Positions 43,745 through 51,601 of a DNA stretch of 64,000 nucleotides are shown here, one piece after another (position 1 is the first letter of the stretch; the number at the start of each line of letters is the position of its first letter). A program made the translations under genes and the position numbers. The notes beneath the pieces are model-generated. The model had not been told where the DNA came from, searched no databases, and saw only the letters and a program-made list of their open reading frames with translations. Origin of the DNA: Nitrospira sp. UBA2083 (GTDB lineage Bacteria; Nitrospirota; Nitrospiria; Nitrospirales; Nitrospiraceae). The DNA lies in the NCBI GenBank assembly GCA_002331625.1, contig DCZN01000078.1, forward strand, positions 784-64,783, written 5' to 3'.

Positions 43745-43879
43745 ATGAATAGGATCTGGTTGTATGTAGGTGGAATTATTGTCGGAGCAGCGGTGTTGAT
43801 CTATGCCGTACTCACAGTGGTGAGTAGCACGAATCCACCGGCCAGTGATCTGAGGGCGTCGTACGAGACGGCGAAATAG
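43745..43879 (+). CDS. 44-residue single-helix membrane protein
   Basis: A short gene found by direct translation: ATG 43745 to TAG 43879, preceded by AAGGAGGACGCC, the best ribosome site in this area. The protein begins MNRIWLYVGGIIVGAAVLIYAVL and continues TVVSSTNPPASDLRASYETAK. Residues 4-25 form one hydrophobic helix with Gly-rich face (GGIIVGAA), followed by a short polar tail. Such small proteins often bind larger membrane complexes; the function is unknown. Confidence 0.72.
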   Translation: MNRIWLYVGGIIVGAAVLIYAVLTVVSSTNPPASDLRASYETAK

Positions 43880-44178
43880 TGAGCCATCACTGGGCTTTCT
43901 GAACGGCTGACATTAGCGGGGCGCCGAGTTTCCGTGTCCAGCATGACGCGTGAGTGGGGCCCAAAGGGGAGGTGTGTGATTCCCACTCAGGAACATGCCA
44001 CGCGGCAGGTTTCATCCGCGAGGTGAAGGTTCAATCCGTGGAGAGTCATTCCCGCGTCTGAGGTGGAACTAAAGAGGGCTGATTCCTTGAGAATGCTCCT
44101 TCGCTTCGATCGCATGGGAGCGGATAAGTATCTTGCGTCGGCCTTTTCCCCGTAGAAGGTCCTGAGCGAGGCGAGAGC
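43880..44178. other. Intergenic region
   Basis: About 300 bases between convergent small genes. TCCTGAGCGAGGCGAGAGCGATGC near 44160-44182 and TTCGATCGCATGGGAGCGG near 44102 look like decayed relatives of the palindromic repeat at 38586-38701. No gene seen. Confidence 0.35.
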
Positions 44179-44203
44179 GATGCTGAAAGGATTTTTCAGC
44201 ATT
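44179..44203. terminator. Hairpin after the minus-strand 93-aa gene
   Basis: ATGCTGAAA (44180-44188) pairs perfectly with TTTCAGCAT (44194-44202); the loop is GGATT. It lies seven bases beyond the stop of the minus-strand gene at 44210. The arms are the terminal words of the 38.6-kb repeat joined with the interior lost. Confidence 0.6.
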
Positions 44204-44209
44204 CTAAAA

Positions 44210-44491
44210 CTAGCGCAAGATGAGCCAGGAGACATAGACGATCAGCAGGATGACAATGGGGAGTAGGACAAAGAGAGTCTTGCGAGCAACCGACATCAGC
44301 TGTGCACCCTTTGCCTGGATGGTTTCGGCTCGGTCCTGGATGCGCTCGTGTCGTTCGGTTTGTCGTTGAATCAAAGCATAGTGTTCCCGCTGTAGCGCCA
44401 AGGCTTCAGCCTGGCGATCCAACTGGAGCTTTTGGTTGTCACGAATGTCTTTGAGGAGCGAGCTCAACTGCTGAGCCTCTTGATCAGTCAT
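44210..44491 (-). CDS. Small coiled-coil protein with C-terminal membrane helix
   Basis: A 93-residue protein from ATG 44491, preceded by GCGGAGGGCGATC. A highly charged, Gln/Arg-rich coiled coil (EAQQLSSLLKDIRDNQKLQLDRQAEALALQREHYALIQRQTERHERIQDRAETIQ) covers residues about 3-65, followed by one hydrophobic helix (TLFVLLPIVILLIVYVSWLIL) at the C-terminus. This is a tail-anchored or single-pass inner-membrane protein of unknown function. The in-frame start at 44530 is less likely. Confidence 0.75.
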   Translation of the reverse strand: MTDQEAQQLSSLLKDIRDNQKLQLDRQAEALALQREHYALIQRQTERHERIQDRAETIQAKGAQLMSVARKTLFVLLPIVILLIVYVSWLILR

Positions 44492-44614
44492 GATCGCCCT
44501 CCGCTGACTCCCCTCAAGTGTAACGCTCATCCATTTGCCGTCAAATACGTCGGAGAGGCCAGATCAGGCTAACAGCCATTTCAATCCAATTTTCACTCTC
44601 TCAAGAATGTTGGG

Positions 44615-45388
44615 TCACAAGATACCCGCAATAAGCCCACCTCCAACCACAATCAATAGAACTGAAACAATCAACTGGACCGACCGAAGTGTGACCTTCT
44701 TGAGCAGCTTTGCGCCGATGTAGGCTCCGGCAAAGGCAGAAACGCTCGCGCCGATGGCCAACCGCCATGCGATGACCTCCCCATGGGATGAGATATCCGC
44801 GTCGTAGACGGTCATGCGGGAGAGATCCACCATGACGGCGAGGACGACCCCCGTGGCGACAAATACCTCTTTCTCTAGACCTGTCTTGATCAGAAACATG
44901 CTGCGAAAAGCGCCTTGATGCCCTGACAGTCCTCCGAAGAATCCACTGATGATGCCGCCGAGCGGGAGCCATTTTAGATCCAGCGCGGTTTTCGAGAAGG
45001 TTGGGGAGAGTTCTAAGAGAACAAAGGTAATGATCAGAAGACCGATCACGAGCTTGAGGGCCGACACCTGCCGAGCGCTCCCAAGCGCCTCGTATGCGTA
45101 GAGGGGTTTGACTTCCCCCAGATACGTCAGCAACGCAGCTCCTGCAAAGGCCGCCGCAATCGCCGGCAATCCAAACTTCAGTAAAACTGAATGATCAGCC
45201 TTGCGTCCAAGCAACCCGATCTTGAAGAGGTTGTTGGCCAGATGGACCATGGCGGTCATCGCAATCGCCAATTCCAGGGGGAAGAAGAGGGCAATCACCG
45301 GCATCAGCAGTGTGCCGAGCCCGAATCCGGAGAAGAGTGTGAGGGTAGAGGCAAGTAACGCCGCAATGCATACAATGAACAGTTCCAC
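44615..45388 (-). CDS. Sulfite exporter TauE/SafE family protein
   Basis: A 257-residue inner-membrane protein with about eight hydrophobic helices and the TauE/SafE pattern: FIVCIAALLASTLTLFSGFGLGTLLMPVIALFFPLELAIAMTAMVHLANNLFKIGLLG at the N-terminus and LKWLPLGGIISGFFGGLSGHQGAFRSMFLIKTGLEKEVFVATGVVLAVMVDLSRM in the second half, i.e. two pseudo-repeats (GFGLGTLLMP and GFFGGLSGHQGAF). Family members export sulfite, sulfoacetate or related anions; the substrate here is unknown. Confidence 0.88.
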   Translation of the reverse strand: MELFIVCIAALLASTLTLFSGFGLGTLLMPVIALFFPLELAIAMTAMVHLANNLFKIGLLGRKADHSVLLKFGLPAIAAAFAGAALLTYLGEVKPLYAYEALGSARQVSALKLVIGLLIITFVLLELSPTFSKTALDLKWLPLGGIISGFFGGLSGHQGAFRSMFLIKTGLEKEVFVATGVVLAVMVDLSRMTVYDADISSHGEVIAWRLAIGASVSAFAGAYIGAKLLKKVTLRSVQLIVSVLLIVVGGGLIAGIL

Positions 45389-45661
45389 TGTGTTTCTCCC
45401 GAATGGGTGAAAATGGGTGAAATAGGCATCCTAGTAGAAATCGCTGGCCTAAGGCTCCTATTGGGAACCCCCAATATTCAATAGGAGGAACGAAGGATCT
45501 ATCAGGTCCAGGACCGTGCTTGCCTTGGGATGGTGAGTGCCTGGAGGTACGACATCCGTGAAAGGGATTTCGCACACGACTACGACTGAACGCCAGTTTC
45601 TAATGAGTTAATGATCATGCCTGACACCAATTCTTAGTGGGACTGGCTTCGTCCGTGCCAC

Positions 45662-47002
45662 TTATGCATCACTCTGAACGAACAGCTCATCTTCACCCGC
45701 GGGATCTTGCTCACCCGCATGATAAAAGGCGATTCGGTAGACGCCCGGTCGGGCGGGAGCCTCGAGGAGGATACTGAGATTTTCCGCAGTAAGTCCTGAA
45801 TATTTAATGGTGTGCAAGGCGGGGGTGGAAAATTCCTTGAATTTCTGCTGGTCGTCAAAGACCGCGCGCTCGACGCGCAATTCTCCATCGAGGCTTTTTG
45901 ACCCGGAGGGAAATGTCAGTGTGAGGTGTACGCTATCATGAGGATGGCAGACCCTCTCGCGGACGGCGACCTCGATCGCTGCGGCCGCGGCCGCGAGCAC
46001 GCCCTGTTTCCCGAGGAGACCTGCAAGCGTGCGACGAAGATCGTCGTTCTGATAAATCGTGCCATGTTCGCCTCCAACCGGCCGCCCCTGAAGCCCTGTG
46101 ATGGTTCCGCTCCAGGCCGGAACGGTGCCATCGCCCGCATCCTCAGTTTCCACTTTATCGACGTGATAAGTTGCTCTGTCCTTTCTCATCAAAACGTGTG
46201 AAACCATAGTCTGGCGAGTTCCGACAAAAGTAAAATAGCGCACGTGCACTGGACGATTGGCGTGGTTGAGCTTGGCATGGAAGTTCATGGCCGACTGTAG
46301 ATTGGCCTCCACGAGACCCAAACCCTTCGCAACCGGTGGATCATAGATATCGAGGGGTTCATACTGCGCTTTACTGTCACGATTCCAGGCAAACGGCTCA
46401 TTTTTCGGCGGCAGGAGCTGATAAATAGAAGGATATCGAGGATCACGGACAATCTCCAACACCTGATCTGAATTCAACCATAGTCGCTTTTCCTGCCCCA
46501 TCGCTGCGGACAGCGCGATAGGAGAGCCGCGATGCGGGGTGCCCAACGTGATCAGCTGTCGTATAGTCTTCATGCCGGACCGGTTTGCGAACTCACCGGA
46601 TTCCAAATAGTACCGACTGATCAGCCCTCCCATACTATGAGCGACGATCGACAATTCGGCTTGGCCGCCGTGCCGATCAACTGTCCTGTCGATGAGGTCG
46701 GCGAGTAAACTAGCTGCCTTCCCGTTGTCCTTTCGCCAATCATAAGGAAAGAGAACCAGCGTTGGCGGGTCCTCAGTCTCTCGAAAGTCGCAAGTAGCGA
46801 GATCGTCGATCAAGGTACTGTATTGGTTGGAGATCAGGACATCGCGAATGACATCCGTTGCTACAAGATCTTCTTGCAGCAGCTCTGCCATTTTCCCATA
46901 GGGCAACCACAGTTGCCGGACCGGACCCGGCCAAATCACCTCGCCATTATATGCGAGCTGCGAACCCATCAACCCGGGGACCAGCACTACCACCTGTTTC
47001 AT
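45662..47002 (-). CDS. LCAT-like lipase/esterase with C-terminal beta domain
   Basis: A 446-residue alpha/beta hydrolase of the lecithin:cholesterol acyltransferase-like group. N-terminal KQVVVLVPGLMGSQLAYNGEVIWPG gives the oxyanion region; the nucleophile is Ser123 in SIVAHSMGGLISRYYLE; the acid is the Asp in EDAGDGTVPAWSG; the base is the His in GGEHGTIYQND. A beta-rich tail of about 95 residues (DSVHLTLTFPSGSKSLDGELRVERAVF ... ILLEAPARPGVYRIAFYH) follows. No signal peptide, so it is probably cytoplasmic. Third gene of the CHAT operon: its ATG overlaps the stop of the middle gene (46999-47002). It may act on membrane lipids. Confidence 0.86.
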   Translation of the reverse strand: MKQVVVLVPGLMGSQLAYNGEVIWPGPVRQLWLPYGKMAELLQEDLVATDVIRDVLISNQYSTLIDDLATCDFRETEDPPTLVLFPYDWRKDNGKAASLLADLIDRTVDRHGGQAELSIVAHSMGGLISRYYLESGEFANRSGMKTIRQLITLGTPHRGSPIALSAAMGQEKRLWLNSDQVLEIVRDPRYPSIYQLLPPKNEPFAWNRDSKAQYEPLDIYDPPVAKGLGLVEANLQSAMNFHAKLNHANRPVHVRYFTFVGTRQTMVSHVLMRKDRATYHVDKVETEDAGDGTVPAWSGTITGLQGRPVGGEHGTIYQNDDLRRTLAGLLGKQGVLAAAAAAIEVAVRERVCHPHDSVHLTLTFPSGSKSLDGELRVERAVFDDQQKFKEFSTPALHTIKYSGLTAENLSILLEAPARPGVYRIAFYHAGEQDPAGEDELFVQSDA

Positions 47003-47931
47003 GTAGGGTCTGCTCCTTGATATGTCCGTAGCGCCTCATTGAGTGCCGCCGCGACCGAGCGGTATTTTGGAATCATCAGGTTCAGGCATCGTTCCTCGAT
47101 TCGAGCCTCCCTGATCGAGCGCACGATACTTTCACGGTCGAGATTCATGTCGAACATGCAACCGGTATTGTCTTGATGGTATTCCAGTCTCGGATTGACG
47201 GCCACGAGGAGCATGCTGCAGATCACCCCCCCCACGGCCACTTCGAATAAGCGCCCCGCCCGCTGAGCAAACTTCCTGAGGTCATACGTCGAGGCTAATA
47301 TCAGACGATTGTCGTAAGTGGCAAAGTAGTTCCAGTGCACAGACTCTTCTTCTTCGAAGGCCACCATGCTGGGCGTAATGCCGACTAAATAGTGGAGATC
47401 CAAGTCTTTTCGCACAACGTCGGCCCGCCGATAGAAGTCGTCTGCGATCATGTTGCTTTCGATTTCCTCCCGCTCTTTCTTGCTTGGTAGAGACCCAAGC
47501 CGTTCACGCGCCCAGGCAACGACTCGCTCGGGACGACTGATCATGCCGGCAGGGATGGCGGCCTCGACCTCAAAGATGGCAAAAGCTCCTTGTACCCTGT
47601 TTAGGACCTCGATTACCTGGGGCAACCGTCCTACGCGAGCACCAAGATCCCAGATCCCGATCCTCATCACGTCCGGCTGACGCTCGAGTTCACTGATCAC
47701 CCGTTGGAGATTTGGCAGAGCTTCTGTCAGATTACTAGAACCAATGCCGCTGCCACCGAACGTCGTTGACAGGAGTGTTTCCATGAATCTAGGTGATTGT
47801 TTTTGGAGTGAGGTGGCCAGTGTCGGCTCGGCTTGTTGAACCGCCTGCATCCGAGCTTCCAACAGACTCTGGAGTTTTTCTTTCGAGTCGGCCGACCGAT
47901 TATGGATCAGCGTGAAGGGTGAAATCTTCAT
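46999..47931 (-). CDS. Unknown protein of the CHAT-lipase operon
   Basis: A 310-residue soluble protein of no family known to me. ATG 47931 overlaps the CHAT gene stop (ATGA, 47928-47931), and its own stop overlaps the lipase start (ATGA). Distinct parts: an N-terminal helical region (KEKLQSLLEARMQAVQQAEPTLATSL), a MRIGIWDLGARVGRLPQVIEVLNRVQGAFAIFEVEAAIPAG segment near 90-130 that looks alpha/beta, and a C-terminal HYLVGITPSMVAFEEEESVHWNYFATYDNRLILASTYDLRKFAQRAGRLFEVAVGGVICSMLLV with two acidic clusters. No HExxH or other enzyme motif was recognised. It could be the substrate or sensor of the CHAT protease, by analogy only. Confidence 0.75.
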   Translation of the reverse strand: MKISPFTLIHNRSADSKEKLQSLLEARMQAVQQAEPTLATSLQKQSPRFMETLLSTTFGGSGIGSSNLTEALPNLQRVISELERQPDVMRIGIWDLGARVGRLPQVIEVLNRVQGAFAIFEVEAAIPAGMISRPERVVAWARERLGSLPSKKEREEIESNMIADDFYRRADVVRKDLDLHYLVGITPSMVAFEEEESVHWNYFATYDNRLILASTYDLRKFAQRAGRLFEVAVGGVICSMLLVAVNPRLEYHQDNTGCMFDMNLDRESIVRSIREARIEERCLNLMIPKYRSVAAALNEALRTYQGADPT

Positions 47932-49022
47932 GGCTTGAGTATTTGCGCAGCACCGATGTGTCGATAGATTGTCGGAACCCCCCATTCGAGAACCGCATCC
48001 GTCGAGCCCCCAAGGTCGATCGAAAGTCTGATCCGACCTTCTCCAACGGCTCGATCGATGTCCCCGCTCTTCAAAAGTTCTTCGTACATGGCCTCAACAA
48101 AGGTCGCCACCGTCTTGTCGGGAATGGGGAGCTGATTCGCCACAACGGCCGGGATGCCGGCCCTTACCAACGACTCTGCGACCAGCGAAAAATCATCCTT
48201 GAAATCTCCGGCTGCTGTTTCGCAGGCACTGAGTACAGCCAGGCGAATTTGTCGATGGCCAAGGATTTGTCCGAGTTCGTCTGCTCTGATGCGAACGCTT
48301 TTCCGCGTTTTCCGGTCGGTCAGGACTAGATACCCAGTGCCCTTTACTACCTCGCCGTGACCGGAAAAGTGAAAAATGTCGAATGGTTCCTGTGTCACAG
48401 CATCGAGCAGGCTGGTACGCGTGGTTCCGTCTATGGCTTTGAATTCAAACTTCCTTCGCGCACCATCCTTTCCGATGCGATCCAGCCTGACACGGAAGGT
48501 GGTCTCGATCTCGTCTCTCACCTCGGTCCAACTGACAGGTTCTTGGTCGACCGGCTCTGCCGACGCGAACAATACCCGAATTTGTTCCTTGATCTCTAAC
48601 GGAGAGGGCGGCGATTGGCCGATAACAGGGACGATTCGGACGACGGAGCGGTCGCGGCGTGGGCCAGGAGTGTGCGCCGGTTCCTGCCAGTATTCCCAAG
48701 GGATGGCTCGCACTTCCGACTGATTGCTCAGGATATGAATGCGGACTTGTCCCGGCGGCAGCCGACTATAGAGCTGAGCCAAGTCACCTCTGATACAGAA
48801 TGAGAATAGTTTATGCCCGTACGCTGTAAGTTCCTTAAAATCTGGGCGCTTTTCCGTTGCACGGAGGGAGCGATTGATATGGTCGCGAAACCCTGTCAAC
48901 TCATCCAGGGCAGTCCCGAAGCTGAGGCGACTGACTGCTATGTCAGAATTCCACCGACCATAGGCAATGGCTTCTTTCAGCGGACTTGCATCGAGAATTG
49001 CTAAATCGAATGATTCAACCAT
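47928..49022 (-). CDS. CHAT-domain caspase-like protease
   Basis: A 364-residue CHAT (caspase HetF associated with TPRs) peptidase, first gene of a three-gene coupled operon. The N-terminal alpha/beta part has QVRIHILSNQSEVRAIPWEYWQEP and SVVRIVPV; the catalytic His is in IFHFSGHGEVV (His222 from ATG 49022) and the catalytic Cys in RLAVLSACETAAGD (Cys267). Both are intact. CHAT proteases act in defence and cell-death systems, for instance gasdermin-type pore activation. GTG 49049 is an alternative start nine codons upstream. A divergent HTH gene starts 141 bases away. Confidence 0.87.
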   Translation of the reverse strand: MVESFDLAILDASPLKEAIAYGRWNSDIAVSRLSFGTALDELTGFRDHINRSLRATEKRPDFKELTAYGHKLFSFCIRGDLAQLYSRLPPGQVRIHILSNQSEVRAIPWEYWQEPAHTPGPRRDRSVVRIVPVIGQSPPSPLEIKEQIRVLFASAEPVDQEPVSWTEVRDEIETTFRVRLDRIGKDGARRKFEFKAIDGTTRTSLLDAVTQEPFDIFHFSGHGEVVKGTGYLVLTDRKTRKSVRIRADELGQILGHRQIRLAVLSACETAAGDFKDDFSLVAESLVRAGIPAVVANQLPIPDKTVATFVEAMYEELLKSGDIDRAVGEGRIRLSIDLGGSTDAVLEWGVPTIYRHIGAAQILKP

Positions 49023-49163
49023 GAAAGGGGTTTCCGCCTTCCACGACACAGTCGAGGATTCGCCATTCAGGCCTTCGATTTTTGTTTCTGTATTTGCCGC
49101 TCAAGGGTATCACATTGCCGAGTATGATGCGATCGATGTGACGACTATTTAGGAGGAGGTAAC
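49023..49163. promoter_or_regulatory. Divergent promoter region between CHAT operon and HTH gene
   Basis: About 140 bases separate the CHAT start from the HTH start; both promoters and any shared operator must lie here. AGGAGGAGGTAAC just before 49164 is a very strong ribosome site for the HTH gene. TGCGATCGATG near 49130 has a CGATCG core. No operator could be defined. Confidence 0.4.
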
Positions 49164-49523
49164 ATGACCATCGCTCCGATTAAAACAGCCCGAGACTATG
49201 ATCGGGTGCTGGAGCGCATCGAACAGTTGATGGATGCCAAACCAGGTACGAAGGCTGGTGACGAGTTGGACGTACTCACGACGCTTGTCGAGGCGTACGA
49301 AGCGAAGCATTACGCGATTTATCCTCCCGATCCGATCGACGCGATCAAGTTCCGGATGGATCAACTCGGCATGACGCGAAAAGATTTGGAGACGGTATTG
49401 GGTGGGCGCGGGCGTGTGTCGGAAATCCTGACGAAGAAGCACAACCTATCGCTCGAGATGATTCGCCGACTCCACCGCAAGTTGCATATCCCCCTGGAAA
49501 GCCTCATCGGCACCGCGGCCTAG
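49164..49523 (+). CDS. HigA-like HTH antitoxin/regulator, without an adjacent toxin
   Basis: A 119-residue protein of the HigA/COG5499 antitoxin group: PIKTARDYDRVLERIEQLMDAKPGTKAGDELDVLTTLVEAYEAKHYAIYPPDPIDAIKFRMDQLGMTRKDLETVLGGRGRVSEILTKKHNLSLEMIRRLHRKLHIPLESLI. The HTH (residues about 60-105) has the GMTRKDLE and RVSEILTKKHNLS helices. No HigB-like toxin gene lies beside it. It is divergent from the CHAT operon with a shared intergenic region, so it may repress that operon. Ribosome site AGGAGGAGGT. Confidence 0.85.
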   Translation: MTIAPIKTARDYDRVLERIEQLMDAKPGTKAGDELDVLTTLVEAYEAKHYAIYPPDPIDAIKFRMDQLGMTRKDLETVLGGRGRVSEILTKKHNLSLEMIRRLHRKLHIPLESLIGTAA

Positions 49524-49608
49524 CTACTACTTCACCTTGCCAGCGTTGGCGTTCAGATCATCCCTGCTTGACTCCCATCCGATCCCTATGATTAGGTCCC
49601 GCACCACG

Positions 49609-50643
49609 ATGAAGCTCCTTCGTATAGCCCTTAGCCTCAGCCTATTCCCGCTCCTAGTGTTCTCTCTCGGCTGCCAAAAAGAGAGCGAGTCCGTCGTCTC
49701 GATCGCGCTGCATCCGACGAACGCCAATATTCTCTATGTGGCCACGAATGATGCGGTCTACAAGTCTCGCGATGGCGGTGGGACCTGGGAGCGGTTCCCG
49801 AGTTTCAGTGCACGTCGGGTGACGACGCTTGCGATTGATCCGTTACTGCCAGCGACCATTTATGCCGGCACGATGGGGGATGCGGTCTACAAGAGCCCGG
49901 ATGGCGGCCAGCACTGGTTGCCCCACAATGTCGGGTTGAAAGAACATGTCTCGTTTGTGAATCAGTTCGTGTTTCATCCGGCGCTGAGCGAGAAGATCTA
50001 CATCGCGACGACGGTGGGGGCCTTTCATACGAAAGACGCTGGCCGTGAATGGGAAGAGCGGATGAACGGGATGAAGGAAGTCCACATTGTCACCTCCATT
50101 GCCATCAATCCCAAGGAGCCCAGCATCCTGTTTGGCGGTACAACAGGAGGGATGTATCGATCAGACGATGCGGCGATGTCCTGGAAACGGATCAACAATG
50201 GGCTGATCCCCGAGAGTGAGCTGATGGCGTCGATGGCGCTCGGTGTGAATGCGATTGAAATTGATCGGACGAGTCCCAACATTGTCTATGCAGGGACGAC
50301 GAAAGGGCTGTTTCGCACGACGAACAAGGGCGAGCAATGGGAGCGGATTGGGCAGTCGCTTGCCGATCCCTTTATCAGCAGCATTCTGCTGCACCCCACA
50401 GAAACGGCGCAGCTCTATGTCGGTGGGCCCAAAGGGGTCTGGAAAAGTGCCGACAGGGGGAAGACCTGGCAGGCACTGAATCAGGGCCTGACGACGCTGA
50501 ACATTCGTGCCCTAGCCATGGATCCGAAGAATCCGCAAACCCTCTACGCCGGCACGAACGGGAGCGGTCTCTACCGTTCGACCGATGCCGGCACGACCTG
50601 GACGTCGGTGCCGCTTAAGGCGGTGTCCCAGAAAGTAGGCTGA
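49609..50643 (+). CDS. YCF48/BNR-like beta-propeller lipoprotein
   Basis: A 344-residue lipoprotein from ATG 49609 (ATG 49588 is also in frame). The signal MKLLRIALSLSLFPLLVFSLGC ends in a lipobox with the acylated Cys. Seven or so repeats follow, each a strand set such as NILYVATNDAVYKSRDGGGTWERF, TIYAGTMGDAVYKSPDGGQHWLPH, IYIATTVGAFHTKDAGREWEER, VYAGTTKGLFRTTNKGEQWERIG and TLYAGTNGSGLYRSTDAGTTW, the S/T-x-D-x-G-x-T/x-W (Asp-box) pattern of sortilin/YCF48 propellers. Envelope protein of unknown ligand. Confidence 0.87.
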   Translation: MKLLRIALSLSLFPLLVFSLGCQKESESVVSIALHPTNANILYVATNDAVYKSRDGGGTWERFPSFSARRVTTLAIDPLLPATIYAGTMGDAVYKSPDGGQHWLPHNVGLKEHVSFVNQFVFHPALSEKIYIATTVGAFHTKDAGREWEERMNGMKEVHIVTSIAINPKEPSILFGGTTGGMYRSDDAAMSWKRINNGLIPESELMASMALGVNAIEIDRTSPNIVYAGTTKGLFRTTNKGEQWERIGQSLADPFISSILLHPTETAQLYVGGPKGVWKSADRGKTWQALNQGLTTLNIRALAMDPKNPQTLYAGTNGSGLYRSTDAGTTWTSVPLKAVSQKVG

Positions 50644-50646
50644 GGC

Positions 50647-50710
50647 TCAGGTTGAGGTTGAGCAAGAAGCGCCCATGTTCTGAACTCAACCTGAACCTTG
50701 ACCTCAACCT
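50647..50710. terminator. Hairpin between convergent lipoprotein genes
   Basis: AGGTTGAGGTTGAG (50649-50662) matches the reverse complement of 50685-50698 at 13 of 14 positions, and the surrounding words (GTTGAG, CTCAACC) repeat. It begins four bases after the stop of the propeller gene and ends just before the stop of the convergent His-rich lipoprotein gene, so it fits a bidirectional terminator. Same design as other spacer hairpins in this window. Confidence 0.65.
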
Positions 50711-50712
50711 TC

Positions 50713-51195
50713 TCAATATCCTGTCTTCGGTCCTGCGCTTCCGTGTTGGTACCGGCTGCTGTAGGACTGCATCTTGTCGGAGAGGGATTTCCACTCCTCG
50801 GCCGTCATCAGATTCTTTATCCTGAACCGGAGGCTCAGCACGTTGGCCGAACTCTGCATCCGCTGAATGTTCGACTCGTTGAGAATCTTAGAAAACTCCT
50901 CCGGCGTCGCGTCATAGTTGGCATTCAAGGTATAGATCTGCCGGTGATACTCCCGTTCCTGCTCGCGGCTGGCTTTGAGTTCCTTAATGATCTCGCCGAC
51001 CAGCACGTTCACTTGCTTGGCCTTCTCTGGATTTTGGACGGTCCGATTGACCAGCCCCTCCATATCTTGCTGGCCTCTCTGCCAGTAGGCGTCGCTCTTG
51101 CCGCCACTCATCATGCCGTGATGGTGGTGTGACGAGCAGCCCACCAGGGCCACCATTGCGCATGCAGCAAGTACCCCGCTCAATTGTCGTTTCAT
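50713..51195 (-). CDS. His-rich Spy/CpxP-like lipoprotein
   Basis: A 160-residue lipoprotein. The signal MKRQLSGVLAACAMVALVGC ends in a lipobox, immediately followed by SSHHHHGMMSGG, a His/Met-rich metal-binding-like stretch (Cys20, His23-26). The rest is helical, DMEGLVNRTVQNPEKAKQVNVLVGEIIKELKASREQEREYHRQIYTLNANYDATPEEFSKILNESNIQRMQSSANVLSLRFRIKNLMTAEEWKSLSDKMQSYSSR, which resembles periplasmic Spy/CpxP-type stress proteins and CnrX-like metal sensors (L-T-x-E-E/Q-W). A role in metal or envelope stress is a fair guess. Confidence 0.75.
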   Translation of the reverse strand: MKRQLSGVLAACAMVALVGCSSHHHHGMMSGGKSDAYWQRGQQDMEGLVNRTVQNPEKAKQVNVLVGEIIKELKASREQEREYHRQIYTLNANYDATPEEFSKILNESNIQRMQSSANVLSLRFRIKNLMTAEEWKSLSDKMQSYSSRYQHGSAGPKTGY

Positions 51196-51256
51196 GTCTT
51201 CCTCCCATTAGAGTTGTTCCATACCTTCTTCATACCGTATCATCCACGCACTGACT

Positions 51257-51601
51257 ATGACAGATGTCAAACTCACCCCGTCCGAACCAAGCCAGATCCT
51301 GAGGGAGGAGTTCCGTCGGCATCTGGAAAGTTTTTATACCCGACTTAAACTGGCACCGCCATACGAGAGTGTGGAAAAAGCCATTCGCACCCTGACAACG
51401 ACCGTGCATGCGCTTCCCAAGGACGAACAAGCCAGGATTGTAGCCGATCCTCTTTTGCAATGGCAGCAATTCCGAGACGCGTTTGAACGTTCCGGCCTCG
51501 TGAAGAAGCATCGGGGCATTATCGCCGGTCTCGTTCGTGATCGGTCGGCCCTCAACTTGCCGGTTGAGTATGATCATTTCTTGAGCTTGTTTCATCAGTA
51601 G
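51257..51601 (+). CDS. Hypothetical protein
   Basis: A 114-residue soluble helical protein I do not recognise. It starts at ATG 51257 and ends at 51601; the last 50 bases overlap the 3' end of the minus-strand membrane-protein gene. Segments such as LREEFRRHLESFYTRLKLAPPYESVEKAIRTLTTTVHALPKDEQARIVADPLLQWQQFRDAFERSGL look like a real helical fold. No family, motif or membrane segment is visible. Both members of this overlapping pair look like genuine genes. Confidence 0.65.
   Translation: MTDVKLTPSEPSQILREEFRRHLESFYTRLKLAPPYESVEKAIRTLTTTVHALPKDEQARIVADPLLQWQQFRDAFERSGLVKKHRGIIAGLVRDRSALNLPVEYDHFLSLFHQ

Noticed and set aside
44030-44040. A tRNA-like GGTTCAATCC T-loop
   Set aside because: No matching acceptor, D or anticodon stems around it; no tRNA was recognised anywhere in the window.
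48967-49152. A HigB-like toxin upstream of the HTH gene
   Set aside because: The 61-codon frame is mainly antisense to the CHAT gene and has no HigB/RelE features.
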